This document shows, one piece after another, positions 22,336 through 33,083 of a stretch of DNA of 64,000 bases (the stretch's first letter is position 1; each line of letters starts with the position of its first letter). The notes beneath the pieces were generated by a model, which was not told the origin of the DNA, searched no databases, and saw only the letters and a program-made list of their open reading frames with translations. Where the stretch lies: positions 2,356,001-2,420,000 of the forward strand of contig NC_088940.1 in NCBI RefSeq assembly GCF_033473495.1, given 5' to 3'. Position numbers and translations under genes: made by a program. This DNA comes from Cercospora beticola (Eukaryota; Ascomycota; Dothideomycetes; Mycosphaerellales; Mycosphaerellaceae).

Positions 22336-23261
22336 GATAGCAAGATGACCAAACGCTCAGCAACAAGCCAAGCAGATCTCGTCTTCAAGCAGCAATCTTT
22401 GACCATTTAAGCTCTGGTCCGTTTCTATGAGTTCGTTCAAATCACCATGCTTCTCCGCTTTTCTGTGCAACGACTCATCCTCGGTATAGCTCTACCATTT
22501 GCTTATGCTAGTGGATGTGAGCGGGAGAGAGGTCGCAAAATCGGCACAGGGCTTCTCCGCATGTCTCATGATTTCAGAGTTCCGTGTTGGCTTTGTAGCC
22601 GGATGCTAGGCCACTCGACCAGCAAGCTCAGACCCTGCTTGCAGATGGGCTGCTCCGGCGGAGCACACTGCGGTTCTCCAAGCGCCACAGTCTTGGCTTG
22701 GATTGTTGTGACTCGCGCAGAACCTGTAGCCATCTCAAAACCTGGAGATGCGAGCTCTATGCTGTTAGCAACTGGCCGTGTACGTATGTATCGAATCGCT
22801 TCTCCAGCCCAGAAACTCGTGTTAGCTGGATACATATACATATCTACAGAAGTAAGGAAATTCTTTGATGTCGTGTGAAGTCGACCTGCCGACTTCTTGT
22901 GTGCTCGCTTGTCGCCCACATGTCTCTTTCAATGTAGCGAAGGAGCAACCTTTCGCTTATCTTCGTGATTTCGTACAACCTCAAAGTGCTGTGATCGTGG
23001 CGTGCACCGGAACAGCTCATGGCTACATCGCTGGATGGTATGCTGACAGAATTTCTGATCCAGTTGCTGCAATGGCTCCGGAATCACATCCATGTACGCG
23101 TAACAGATGCATACGGTGTTCGGCCAGATGAGAATCGCTTGGTATCCTCGCCGCACTTCTGGTGGAAGTCCCTGGCCTCGCAAACGGAGCAGGTCCACGA
23201 TACCGAAATTGTCGTGCCAGCTTTGTAACGTTTGCAATGTTCCCGGTCTACTGTTTGCTGC
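22336..23261. other. intergenic region
   Basis: About 0.93 kb holding the transporter promoter and the 3' region of the decarboxylase. A plus-strand ATG frame at 22447 begins with a signal-like stretch (MLLRFSVQRLILGIALPFA) but then loses coding character, and I do not annotate it. Confidence 0.4.
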
Positions 23262-24953
23262 TCAAGCTCCGCCTTCCAAATGCTTCGACATGACTTCTTC
23301 AGTGGTTCGCACCAATTCCTCAAACACCTGTCTGACATATTTCTCCTCTGCCAAAGGATTCGCCGACACAATTCGGATCGCATAGACTCCACCGACCATC
23401 GTCGAAGTCAGGAACCATTCTTTCCTCGCATCGATCAACTCGAACACTTCCTTCGTCACATCATTTGCAGCTCTCAACGTGGGATCGTCCACGTCCGCTT
23501 TTGAATCTACTGCAATTTTGGTGTCCACTGAATCCTGTTCCGGTCGCGGATCCGCTCCGTTCGCTGACTGCGAAAGTTTGAGGTTTTGCCACATTTGAGG
23601 ATTGATGGTGATCACAGTCAAGGCGAAAGCAGGTGGAGCAAGAATGCTGAAGAGATCAGGCCGCGAACGCACCAGGTCCGCGAACAGGTTTCCGAGGTTG
23701 ATGTGATGTCTGATATGTTCTTGTAGACCTTTGACGCCCCATGTTCGGAGCACGAACCAGATCTTGAGAGAGCGGAAGCGGCGACCCAGAGGAATCTGCC
23801 AGTCACGATAATCGGTCACAAGGCCGCTTTCGGTGTACTCGTTCTTCAGGTACGAGGGCGTAATGCTGAGAGCGTCCGTGAGGTCTCTGCGTTTCTGAAC
23901 GTATAGACATGACGCGTCGAAGTTTGTGAGAAGCCATTTGTGCATGTTGAAGTTGAAGGAATCAACCATAGACATCTGTTTGGAAAGGTGTTGGTACTCT
24001 GGCAGCACAAGAGCTGCTCCTGCGTAGGCAGCATCGCAGTGGATCCAGATATCAGGATAGTCGCGAGCTACTTCAGCAATCGATTCGAAGTCATCGACAG
24101 CGCAAACACCTGTTGCACCAATTGACACAGTCAGGTAGTATGGGTGGAGACCCTTCGCTTGGAGCTCTTCAACCTTCTTGCGCAAATCTTGACCTTTGAG
24201 GGCATAAGCCTCTCCGTGTCGTGTTCTGATGCTTCGGAAACGCGTCCCGGCGATAGTCGCTGCTTTCTGAGAGGAAGAGTGAGCTTGGTCAGAGGCCAGC
24301 GCAACGAGTTTGCCTCGCAACTCGCATGAACGATCCTCGATGTCTTCTGCATCTGTGAGACCTTCCCTCTCGATTTGTCTTCGCACCCATCGCTCTCTTG
24401 CAGCGACCATGACAGTGACGATCGCTTCCGAAGCAGAACCCTGGATTACACCACCACCTTGGCCTTTTGAGAGGAACTCTTGTGGCAGAGCAATGATTTT
24501 GGCCATCCAGTCTAACACCACAGTTTCCAATTCTGTGATTGCAGGTGAGCAGATCCAGTTGAAAGCGGGTGCGGTCAGAGCAGCACTCCACATCTCACCC
24601 AACATTCCCGGATATGTCGAGCTAGCTGAGAAATAGGCCATGAATTTGGGATGCTGCCAATGCGTGATGCCTGGCATAATCGTTCGTTCGATGTCTTGTT
24701 GGATATCGGTCCATTGCTCGCCGACTTCGGGAGCTGTATCTGGCAGCAACTTGGGAAGATAACCTGGCTCAATCGAAGGCAGTACAGGTCTCTCCGCGAT
24801 ATCGGAATAGTACTGCTCAATCTCGTTGAGTGAAGATGTTGCCGCTTCCAGAAACTGCTTGCCCGTCATGCCCAATGGCGGAACTGTGCGGTTATCGAGT
24901 TTGCTTTGGCCATTTGCGCCGGCAGCGGCATCTGTTCCAGACGCGTTCGTCAT
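23262..24953 (-). CDS. PLP-dependent group II decarboxylase (aromatic amino acid type)
   Basis: Single uninterrupted frame of 563 residues from an ATG at 24953. It belongs to the aspartate aminotransferase-fold decarboxylases that convert aromatic amino acids (Trp, Tyr, Dopa) to amines. Key residues: the PLP Schiff-base lysine Lys339 in FNFNMHKWLLTNFD, Asp307 in IHCDAAYAG that pairs with the pyridine nitrogen, and His225 in DQAHSSSQK that stacks on the ring. Also HWQHPKFMAYF, SPAITELETVVLDWM and QGSASEAI, all standard for the family. The equivalent of the family's STGTTG is SIGATG. An inserted stretch near residue 480 (NGADPRPEQDSVDTK) is low-complexity. Intronless, unlike most neighbours. 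No accompanying pathway genes nearby, so the physiological substrate is open. Confidence 0.9.
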   Translation of the reverse strand: MTNASGTDAAAGANGQSKLDNRTVPPLGMTGKQFLEAATSSLNEIEQYYSDIAERPVLPSIEPGYLPKLLPDTAPEVGEQWTDIQQDIERTIMPGITHWQHPKFMAYFSASSTYPGMLGEMWSAALTAPAFNWICSPAITELETVVLDWMAKIIALPQEFLSKGQGGGVIQGSASEAIVTVMVAARERWVRRQIEREGLTDAEDIEDRSCELRGKLVALASDQAHSSSQKAATIAGTRFRSIRTRHGEAYALKGQDLRKKVEELQAKGLHPYYLTVSIGATGVCAVDDFESIAEVARDYPDIWIHCDAAYAGAALVLPEYQHLSKQMSMVDSFNFNMHKWLLTNFDASCLYVQKRRDLTDALSITPSYLKNEYTESGLVTDYRDWQIPLGRRFRSLKIWFVLRTWGVKGLQEHIRHHINLGNLFADLVRSRPDLFSILAPPAFALTVITINPQMWQNLKLSQSANGADPRPEQDSVDTKIAVDSKADVDDPTLRAANDVTKEVFELIDARKEWFLTSTMVGGVYAIRIVSANPLAEEKYVRQVFEELVRTTEEVMSKHLEGGA

Positions 24954-25575
24954 GTTGATTTACAGTTGCAAGTACCAGCACGTCGTTGTGATCAGAAGCG
25001 TTTGTTGTCAGCGCCGAAAACTGTCAAGTTGTGGGCTTTTGATGTGTCGACACTGAGATTTCGGTCGGAAACGTGGAACAATTCCGCTTCCGGTTCTTGC
25101 GCCAAAACCCTGTTGTGCCTGCTTCTCGCCCTACAAATGACAAGCAGACGGCGTCACGGCTTTGCTTGCTAACAACATCAGCCGACATGTACGCCGAAGC
25201 AAATAAGAGCCGGCCATAAACGCGACAAAGCGTATCCGCCAGTGACGAAGCCGCGTCAAGACCGGTATGCGCGAGATGACTCCCAAGAGCCGACGTTCCC
25301 GAGTGTGTTGTGTCGCTGTACACATGTAGACTGCGACCTCAGGCGATGTCAGCGGATCGCCGTAGTACTGGTCATTGCGGCCTTCTCTTACTTAATGTGG
25401 CCAATATGGTTTGCCATACCGCTTCTGGTGGCTGCACCACAGAATCCAACCATGTAGCTCACAACAGAGCAAGATGATGGACTTCCGAAAGTGCGGTGAT
25501 CAGAACCATATCGCTTCTGTGCCAAAGCGCCAGCGAGAAATGCTGCGAATCGTCAAAACTTCTCATAATGCGTCG
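24954..25575. other. intergenic region
   Basis: About 0.6 kb containing the decarboxylase promoter. No gene seen. Confidence 0.4.
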
Positions 25576-26145
25576 TCATCTTCGCACGAGGTCGCCTCTC
25601 CGAAGGACACCGTGGAACCCATCACGAGGCCAGATACCAGCCAAAACTCTCTGTCGGCATTTGGAAGTTGCGGATCGTGGGTTCGGCCGTTCATCGTCAT
25701 CCGGTTCCTCGCTCAACACCCTTCGCCGCCGCTTGCGCTTCTCCATGGCCGCGACATCGTCACCTGGATGAGGACGCTTTCTGCCTCTGTCTACCGCAGT
25801 AGTCTGGATCACATCTGGTTCCACGGACGCAGAAGCACTTCTCTCGGCCGCGAAACGGTGATTAACAACCTGCCAAGGCAACGCACCATCTCGAAGGCGA
25901 TGATGTGGTGCTCTGAGAGAGCTCCGCACGAAAGGCTCTCGTAAGTCCTTCTCTTGAAAACTTGCTTCCGACTCAATTCCGCGCAAAGTAGAGATGGCCT
26001 TTTCGATCAGGTTGCGGTTGATCTCCTGCTGCGTGAGAGTGATGCCAGATGCTTCGGGCGCGTCGACGAAGCCTTCTAAGGGATCGTCGCCAGCAGCATG
26101 TATGCTGGCGATCCACTGGACCAGATTTGAGTTCGCGATATCCAT
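25576..26145 (-). CDS. hypothetical protein, 189 residues
   Basis: Single open frame from an ATG at 26145. Not recognised. The first third is balanced and probably helical (QQEINRNLIEKAISTLRGIE). The middle and end are strongly basic, with a likely nuclear signal (EKRKRRRRVLSE near residue 135) followed by an acidic patch (EEPDDDE). The arginine-rich tail may be frame drift rather than true protein, in which case the real gene would be shorter or spliced. It could equally be a chance frame; I keep it because the N-terminal 60 residues look genuine. Confidence 0.35.
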   Translation of the reverse strand: MDIANSNLVQWIASIHAAGDDPLEGFVDAPEASGITLTQQEINRNLIEKAISTLRGIESEASFQEKDLREPFVRSSLRAPHHRLRDGALPWQVVNHRFAAERSASASVEPDVIQTTAVDRGRKRPHPGDDVAAMEKRKRRRRVLSEEPDDDERPNPRSATSKCRQRVLAGIWPRDGFHGVLRRGDLVRR

Positions 26146-27946
26146 ATGTGGCTCGCGGTGACGCTCAGTCGCGTGGTCATTGCAGAGTCGTGGTTAGATG
26201 TTGCCAGGATCACGCGCAGCGCGTTGCGCGAACTTGGTCCGAGACTGTCTGACTTCGAAACCGCACTAGCCTAATCGTCTATTGGAGAGATTTTCGATCC
26301 TGAGCCAGTCACGAGTTGTGACTGTGCACGAGCTTGTGGTTGTTGATATGCAAACAAGTTTTTGGTTGGAAGTTGTTTTCAGCACAGGTTCGACAGGCAA
26401 CGAGAAGTTGCGCGCTTCGTCCTTCGCTTTCGGTAGACTCCTAGACCTGTTCCCTGCAGGTGGTAAGGAGCTACATTTATTTGTGCCGGGATGTTGTTAC
26501 TCGGTTCGGCGCCGCGTGCTTACCGCGTGAAGAAGCGGTCGCCAAGCCTTTGTCACGTCGCTAGCGCGTTTACCTGCAACTCTACACTCTGTATCTGCCA
26601 ACGTCTTAATAAGTTCTCACTTCCTGACTACCAGATAATGACAATGATACCTCCGACAGCTGTCGCGGCGCCATCGCGCCTCTTCGATAAGAGCAAAATG
26701 TCCACACAGTTTCGTGAAAAGAAAACCAATTTCCGCATGTGGGTTTACTGAAGACAGTCGCATAACAGACAAGAGAAAGATGCGCTTCCTGGCGACTGTG
26801 TTGATCCCTATAGCATCTGGGTCAGGCACACCTGACATGCTTCCAAGCGATAGATTTCTCAATCGCGGTCTGCAGTCCGATCTCGGACAGCGGACCATGT
26901 GTCACTTTGTGAAGAGACACACGCTGAGCTCCATCTTCTTTCGACGTTTGTAGAGTTTCTGAGTTATCACAGGGGAAGACCTCAGAGGATTCTATGGGAT
27001 ATGCTCAGAGACTTCGAGGTTTGAGACTGTCTCGAGTAAAAAGAGCGTCGGCTGAAGCCTGCAGACTCACTCTGACCTGAACGACATCGGAAGATCAATG
27101 TGAGCGGAGAGAGACTGCCATCGAGCAATGCCTCCAGAACATTTATAAGCGCATTCTCGGACGGTGTTGGCCTAAGTTGGCATGAAGGACTGTAGACCGG
27201 AGCAAGTGCCAGAAAGGAGCTGTGTGCCTTTCCCTGTATCTCTACCTCCGCATGGGCAAGCTGTGGTTGCGCGAGGCGCGAGGCGCATCTGCTGCAAAGT
27301 TTATCTTCAGTCTCGGCCTCTGAAAATATTTGCACGGTCATGCACGTTGTCCGTGGCCTGTCAAAGGTTGCTGCCATCTTGCCCGGTTTCCGCAGATAAG
27401 ATCCGTCCTCAACACGTGGGATCCGGGTTCTCGACGATTCAGCAGCTCGAGTCCCCGCGGCAGGCCATTGACCACGCATTCAGGTTCATTCATCTTCGCT
27501 GCTGGTGTGTCACAAGTTGCAAATTCACCACAGTGCGGTGAACGTGTCGCCACAAATGGGCTGAGGGCGTCGGCATGGGTAATCCAATCCCTCATCGGTC
27601 TTGTGATGTCGCTGGAACGATGCAACCTTCCCCTTTATTTAGCAAGCACGCCCGCCAAGCCCCCGCTTCATTGGTCCATCGGCACTAGCACAGAAGGCGA
27701 GACCCTGGAGCTCGAATACCTGGGGAGGAACTTACGTGTTCAAGAGAAAGTTATTTCACCGACTCCTTCGTCACAAACACCGCCAGTACTACTGCCCAGA
27801 CGTCGCCATTGGATCTTGTACTCCATCGCAAGGTCGCTATCCTTCGCTCGAACCGACACGTCACACCGAAAGGCGCATAGATCCCCGCAGAGCAGCTGGT
27901 TCCTGCGACTAACCCCAGAGCCGAATCATCGACCACTACAGACGAC
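26146..27946. other. intergenic region upstream of the GDP-mannose pyrophosphorylase gene
   Basis: About 1.8 kb. No gene that I can support; open frames are short or basic without pattern. The last several hundred bases presumably form a long 5' leader and promoter for the strongly expressed housekeeping gene that follows. Confidence 0.45.
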
Positions 27947-29162
27947 ATGGGTCTCAAAGGTACGTGCAGTGCGGCGGAGACGACTCGAGGAATATTGTCT
28001 AACAGGAGTGCAGCATTGATCCTCGTCGGAGGCTTTGGTACGCGTCTGCGACCATTGACCCTCACCCTCCCGAAGCCCCTTGTCGAGTTCGGCAACCGCC
28101 CTATGATTCTCCACCAGATCGAGGCTCTCGCAGCAGCCGGCGTTACCGATATTGTGCTCGCAGTAAACTACCGACCTGAGATGATGACGGCAGCGCTGAA
28201 GAAGTACGAGGAACAATACGGTGTCAAGATTGAATACTCGGTGGAGACTGAGCCTTTGGGCACGGCGGGTCCGCTCAAGCTTGCGGAGCGCATTCTCGGA
28301 AAGGGCGATGAACCATTCTTCGTTCTCAACTCCGATGTCATCTGCGAGTATCCATTCCAAGAGCTTGCTGACGCACACAAGGCACATGGTGGGGAGGGTA
28401 CCATTATTGTGACCAAGGTGGAGGAGCCATCGAAATACGGTGTGGTTGTTCACAAGCCCGACCACCCTACACGCATTGATCGCTTCGTCGAGAAGCCTGT
28501 CGAGTTCGTCGGCAACCGAATCAACGCCGGTCTCTACATCCTCAACCCGTCGGTGTTGAAGCGCATTGAACTGCGACCCACATCGATCGAGCAGGAGACG
28601 TTCCCAGAAATGGTCAAAGAGGGGCAACTGCACTCATTCGACCTGGAAGGCTTCTGGATGGACGTGGGTCAGCCGAAGGACTTCCTCTCCGGTACTTGCC
28701 TCTACCTGTCTTCCCTCACCAAGAAGGGCAGCAAGCTCCTCACGTCGCCATCGGAGCCATTCGTCCACAGCGGAAATGTCATGATCGACCCCTCCGCCAA
28801 GATTGGCAACAACTGCAAGATCGGACCCAACGTGGTCATTGGACCCAATGTGGTGATTGGCGACGGTGTGCGGATACAACGCTCAGTGCTGCTGGCTGGC
28901 AGCAAGGTCAAGGAGCATGCGTGGATCAAGAGCACTATCGTGGGCTGGAACAGCACCATCGGCAGATGGGCACGCATGGAGAACGTCTCGGTGCTTGGCG
29001 ACGATGTGTCGATTGGCGATGAGATCTACTGCAATGGCGCTTCGGTGCTTCCACACAAGAGCATCAAGGCGAACGTCGAGAGTACGTACCTATGGACATC
29101 ACGTCACCCCCTTGCCGAGCGACCGCTAACATACATGTGCAGCTCCCGCGATTATCATGTAA
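27947..29162 (+). CDS. mpg1: mannose-1-phosphate guanylyltransferase (GDP-mannose pyrophosphorylase)
   Basis: Three exons: 27947-27959 (only 13 bases), 28014-29081, 29143-29162; 366 residues, against 361-364 usual for fungi. The enzyme makes GDP-mannose from mannose-1-phosphate and GTP, the donor for N- and O-glycans, GPI anchors and wall mannan. The nucleotidyltransferase signature [18 protein letters not shown] begins near residue 10, then [26 protein letters not shown] and [20 protein letters not shown]. The C-terminal left-handed beta-helix has hexapeptide repeats ([20 protein letters not shown]). The tiny first and last exons complete MGLKALILVGG and TPAIIM. Intron 1 is 54 bases with no stop in frame, so a naive single-frame reading gives a wrong N-terminus. 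Confidence 0.95.
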
Positions 29163-30924
29163 GGTACATGGACTTGCGTCCTTCTTCTTCGACTTTTGGT
29201 CATGCCGCTTTGGCGAAGTGCCGGCTCTTCGCTCTGATATATCCCACAAGGGAAAATGCATTGGTCCAGGCTAGAGGAGGCATATACATGGCGAGGACAC
29301 AGAGGCGTTTGCGGCGTAGTCGGCGCCCCCGGACGCCACGCTCGGTGGCTCGATGTGTGACATTGGCACATTGCAGCCCGATGTGGCTACCCGTCCTTGT
29401 ATTGGAGGGGTGGCGAGTCGTCCAATGGCGATGGATGAAAATGCGAGCATGATGAATGCATACTTAATTTATTACGCATGTTTGCGATGCTTGACTGGGT
29501 TGTGTCCGTTTCCCCATGGCTCTCCACGCCATCCGTCACCGATGGGGCGCTGCCAATAGTCGGAGCGATTTTGTAGGGGCTTGTCAGCCTTGTCTTGCCT
29601 GGTCTCGTGTTTTCTTGACCGCGGTACGTGAGCAGTGTGCAGCATGTGACAAGGCCTCTCAGCAGCCCTAACGATGCGGTGGGAGACAGGATCTGGTGGG
29701 CAGTCAGTGGTGGCCGTGGTGGTTGTTGCGAAGCATCGCGGCAACGCCGTCCCACGGTCAGATGCTTCAGAAGTGCCCATCACACTTCTGCCTCGCAGGG
29801 GTCCGGCCCCTCGGCCCACTCGTTCCACGCGCGCGCATTGGTCAAAGTCTTCTGCTCTTTTGAGTGATGAGACAGCAGGGGCGGAAGCGAGCAGGCGTGG
29901 CACATCATCTCACGGCCAAATTCGTCGCCGTACAGCACAAGCTTGCAACATTATTTGTTCTGGCTGGCTCGCTCGGGCCCCGGTGGACACGGCGTGCCTG
30001 TCCTGTACCGTGCCTGTGCTGTCGTCTCGGTGCATGGCATGGCATGGCGTGCAGCAACACGGGATGCTCCCAGCGCGCGCTTGCCGGCGCGGACGAAGAC
30101 GCGAAGGATGGTGGTGTTCGCAATTGGCCGCTGGCTGCCGTCCTGCGTTACGTGCAGAGACGTGCAGGCAGAATCGTCGCCGTGCCGTCCGGTGTGCAGC
30201 GGCGCGGACGGCCGATGCGCGCATCTGAGATCGTCTGCAGCGAGGTTCAGCGCGGACCAGACCAGACCAGACCGGGTGTGCACTGTGCAGTGTTCAGCAG
30301 CAGCGGCCAGGAGTGCACGCTCACCCTCCCGACGTCCCCCATCGCGTGGGCTGCACGTTTGCCTGCGAACGTCGTCTCCCGCTGGGCGGCCTCCCTGGCG
30401 CCTCGCGTGTAGGCGACGCGGGCCTACAGCGAAGTGGCCCTCGCAGACCCGCTCGCGCATCATTGGTACGGGAAAAGGAGCGAACGCTCGAGCATAGAGT
30501 TCGCCATGTTTGGACAGTCAAGACCGCGCGTGCAAAGCTAATCTGCTTTGAGAGCCTGCTTGCACATCTCGTGCGTCAACTTTCCACACTAACGCGCATA
30601 GGGTTCATGGCTTGTCAACTGCCCACACGCTGGTTGGTCCGTCGACCGCGACTTCGACATCCTGCCTCTGCGCCCTCTTTTTGCGAAGGATCCCAGCACC
30701 TGCAGGCGGGAGCGCAAGGTGCTGCTCAGCCAATATAATGTCGCATGGCGCTGCCATCACGCGAGCTGCACCACGAACCTCTCTGTTTCTCTCACCATCC
30801 AGATCTTCTCTCACGTCGACGGTGGACTGTCGGACACCATGAAGGATACTTGAAGTACAATTCCGGCCCATTCCCCCTTTGAACTTTTTCTGGAGGCCCG
30901 GACCCAAAGCACCTCGCCAGCAAC
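29163..30924. other. GC-rich intergenic region
   Basis: About 1.76 kb, richer in G and C than its surroundings from about 29700 to 30450. All six frames are open for long stretches there, giving many overlapping Arg/Ala/Pro-rich frames with no family resemblance; open frames on both strands at once are what high GC content produces. A short run of CATGG units lies near 30035. No gene supported. Confidence 0.45.
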
Positions 30925-31230
30925 ATGGACAAGACATTGTGTTTATGCTTCCCATGCATCATCAGCTATCTGGGAGGCTACATTTATCCTACAAGAGAGA
31001 ACCAATTCTACCCGGCCCTCCAGCACAAAGGCTTCACCTTGACCGAGCAGAGACTTATCGCCGAGGAGTGGTACTGGGTGGCATTTGAGCGAGAGACTGC
31101 TGTCAGAGATTATTTGCGAGGCTATGTGACCTTTCGGGATGGGTGTTGGTGGAGGCCTCCGCCTCCGCCGCGCGCGAACTCAATGGCCTCGACTCCTTCG
31201 TCTGCTTCTGTCACCGGATCGATCACTTGA
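30925..31230 (+). CDS. small hypothetical protein, 101 residues
   Basis: Single open frame starting MDKTLCLCFPCIISYLGGYI. Not recognised. The N-terminal 20 residues are hydrophobic with three cysteines in six positions (LCLCFPC), which could be a membrane-associating or palmitoylated segment and not a normal secretion signal. The middle is a credible helix (LTEQRLIAEEWYWVAFERE) and the C-terminus is Pro/Ser/Thr-rich after a WWRPPPPPR stretch. The composition is unlike the neighbouring GC-driven frames. Start context is CAACATGG. Likely a small lineage-specific protein. Confidence 0.55.
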   Translation: MDKTLCLCFPCIISYLGGYIYPTRENQFYPALQHKGFTLTEQRLIAEEWYWVAFERETAVRDYLRGYVTFRDGCWWRPPPPPRANSMASTPSSASVTGSIT

Positions 31231-31262
31231 GAGGCCATCCCATATGGTGGCGGATGATATGA

Positions 31263-31851
31263 CCACCAAATCTTCCTTGGGACTTTGAGCATGCACAAGC
31301 CGACCTATTCCTGGACTTAGAAATGGGCTCTATTCCAATGAACTCGGCCCTCGCCCATGAGCTTTTCCGACGCTCAGAAACACTGAGTCTGCCATTTGCG
31401 AGATTTGCCCCAGAGCGCACATTTCCAGGCGAACCCTCAAGGCCTTCATCCGTCAGATGGCATCAATATTCCGCGCCAATTGGCCAGCTTTTGTGGACAG
31501 CACTGCCCGTCTCCATACTTTGGAAACCTGTTTCGCCAAGCTAAGGAATAGTCTAGTCCAAGCGAAGTTTCACGTATCAACCTTCCTGCCGCGGTGGACC
31601 TACTTGCACGCGTTCTTGTCAAATTCATAGATGAAGCACGGGATCCTGAGGCGGAACACTGGGGGCGAAGCGATCAAGAGTTTTCCAAGGATGGATAGCT
31701 GCTGCGGTTTCTAGCGAAGGAATCTCAACTCCCGTTAAGCGATATGCACCTTGACGAGGCATCGTTTGGCAACACTTACACAGCTTACGGCAGAATGGCG
31801 GGGATCGGATTCCATGTGCACAACAGCTACGATCTATGGAGTCCTCCATGA
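31263..31851 (+). pseudogene. decayed gene, plus strand, three frames
   Basis: Protein-like reading moves through all three plus frames. From 31263 one frame gives LPWDFEHAQADLFLDLEMG and HELFRRSETLSLPFARF; from about 31436 a second gives AFIRQMASIFRANWPAFVD; from about 31565 the third gives SRINLPAAVDLLARVLVKFI, is cut by TAG at 31696-31698, and goes on with LPLSDMHLDEASFGNTYTAY to a TGA at 31849. These segments have the composition of one globular helical protein, and no GT-AG introns of normal size join them. I read it as a gene fragment carrying frameshifts and a nonsense change. Family not recognised. Confidence 0.5.
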
Positions 31852-33083
31852 TGTTTCTCTTGCGTATTTCTGGACTGCCAATCTGCGTTAGAATTCTGGC
31901 TGGTCTTGCACGAGCGCTGGGTTGTATCTAAGCTCAAAAAGGAATTCGCTCCGACCTTCTCTCACTGGGGCCTTTCGTCGTCAGCACACATTTCACCCCT
32001 GCTGCTCTACTGCAGCCTTAAGCTGCACGTCCATAAGCACGCTGCAGCTTGTAATCATCATAGCACATGTATTATTACTGTAGGCCAAAATCGCTGCAAC
32101 GATGTTATTGCAAACGCCTCGTCGAATCTGCTACCCGCCACTAGCATCTGAGTTCGATCTGGCCCCATCACATAACCCTATCTCATCACATCTCATCGAA
32201 ACTACGTTTCGATTTTCCACGATGCCTCTCCGCGCCTGGCGGCCTTGGCGCGATCGATCTTTCTTGGAGAGGCTTGCGTATGCACCTGCCTGGGCCTGCC
32301 ATACAAGGTGGCCTGTTCGTTTCTTCATGCCCAACCACGAAAACTTACAGTACCTTAAGCGAGTGAGATCTCGTACTCGTGTCATCCAAACGTGTCACAC
32401 ATAGACGTACGCAACAACCAATCGCAAAGCGACCATTTGTCGACCGGATGATCTTTACTGTTGTTCGACTTGACGCCTCCGACCTGCACACACCACAAAA
32501 ACATTTATACTTTACCCTTGCTTCGCTTCGCTTCATCCATCCGACAAGCCCTAAGCCATCTGGCTGCAATCTGCATAACTTGCGCGATGTACAAAACGCC
32601 ACCAAGACCATTTCTTGCAAGTGATAGACACATGTGAGGTACGAATTCAGTTTCACGCGCCGTTTGGTGTGCCGTTGTGGTTGAGCGTTCTGTACATGTA
32701 CATGTATTGCTGCCCAATTTGTGGCGCTTTCCTTTCCTGTGGAGGTTCCTGCCTGAGACGCGGCAGGAAGGTTTTTGCCAAGAGTGTGGAGGAAAGTCCG
32801 AGATTCTGGAACTTCATGTCTTGATGGGCTTTTGTTGGTTGTTGGGTGTTTAGTGATCAGGACTGAAGGGGTTTAGGCTGATTGTGCAGGTGCTTTCTTC
32901 AGTTTGGCTTCACTCGTGGGGGCGAGGTGAGAAGTGAAGTGAAAAAGGGTGGTGAATGGGCGAGTGATCCGGCGAGCAAACAACTTGTGCAGCGACTACA
33001 TTTTCACCAGCCATGACGACCAGCGCTACAGTCAAGAAAGGATCGGACATTCGTGTGCCCGCTCGTACGCGTCGGCCACCAAG
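31852..33083. other. intergenic region upstream of the kinase
   Basis: About 1.2 kb. A plus-strand ATG frame at 32222 (MPLRAWRPWRDRSFLERLAY) of about 60 codons has some coding look but no context, so I leave it out. The rest shows nothing; the final part is the kinase promoter. Confidence 0.4.

Noticed and set aside
22447..22878. Plus-strand frame beginning with a signal-peptide-like stretch
   Set aside because: Only the first 20 residues look ordered; the remainder loses coding character and no convincing splice rescues it.
27330..28019. 229-codon plus-strand frame running into the GDP-mannose pyrophosphorylase gene
   Set aside because: Different frame from the enzyme, no conserved content, and it would overlap the true start codon; it is the 5' leader region.
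17264..29162. Glycosylation gene cluster (ALG5 plus GDP-mannose pyrophosphorylase)
   Set aside because: The two genes are 9.4 kb apart with a sugar transporter, a decarboxylase and a secreted protein between them; no shared promoter or arrangement suggests co-regulation.
29864..30497. Several overlapping 140-184 codon frames on both strands
   Set aside because: Mutually overlapping, Arg/Ala/Pro-rich, typical of GC-driven open frames; no one of them stands out.
32222..32402. 60-codon plus-strand frame (MPLRAWRPWRDRS...)
   Set aside because: Short, basic, no splice partner and no family resemblance; not enough to call a gene.
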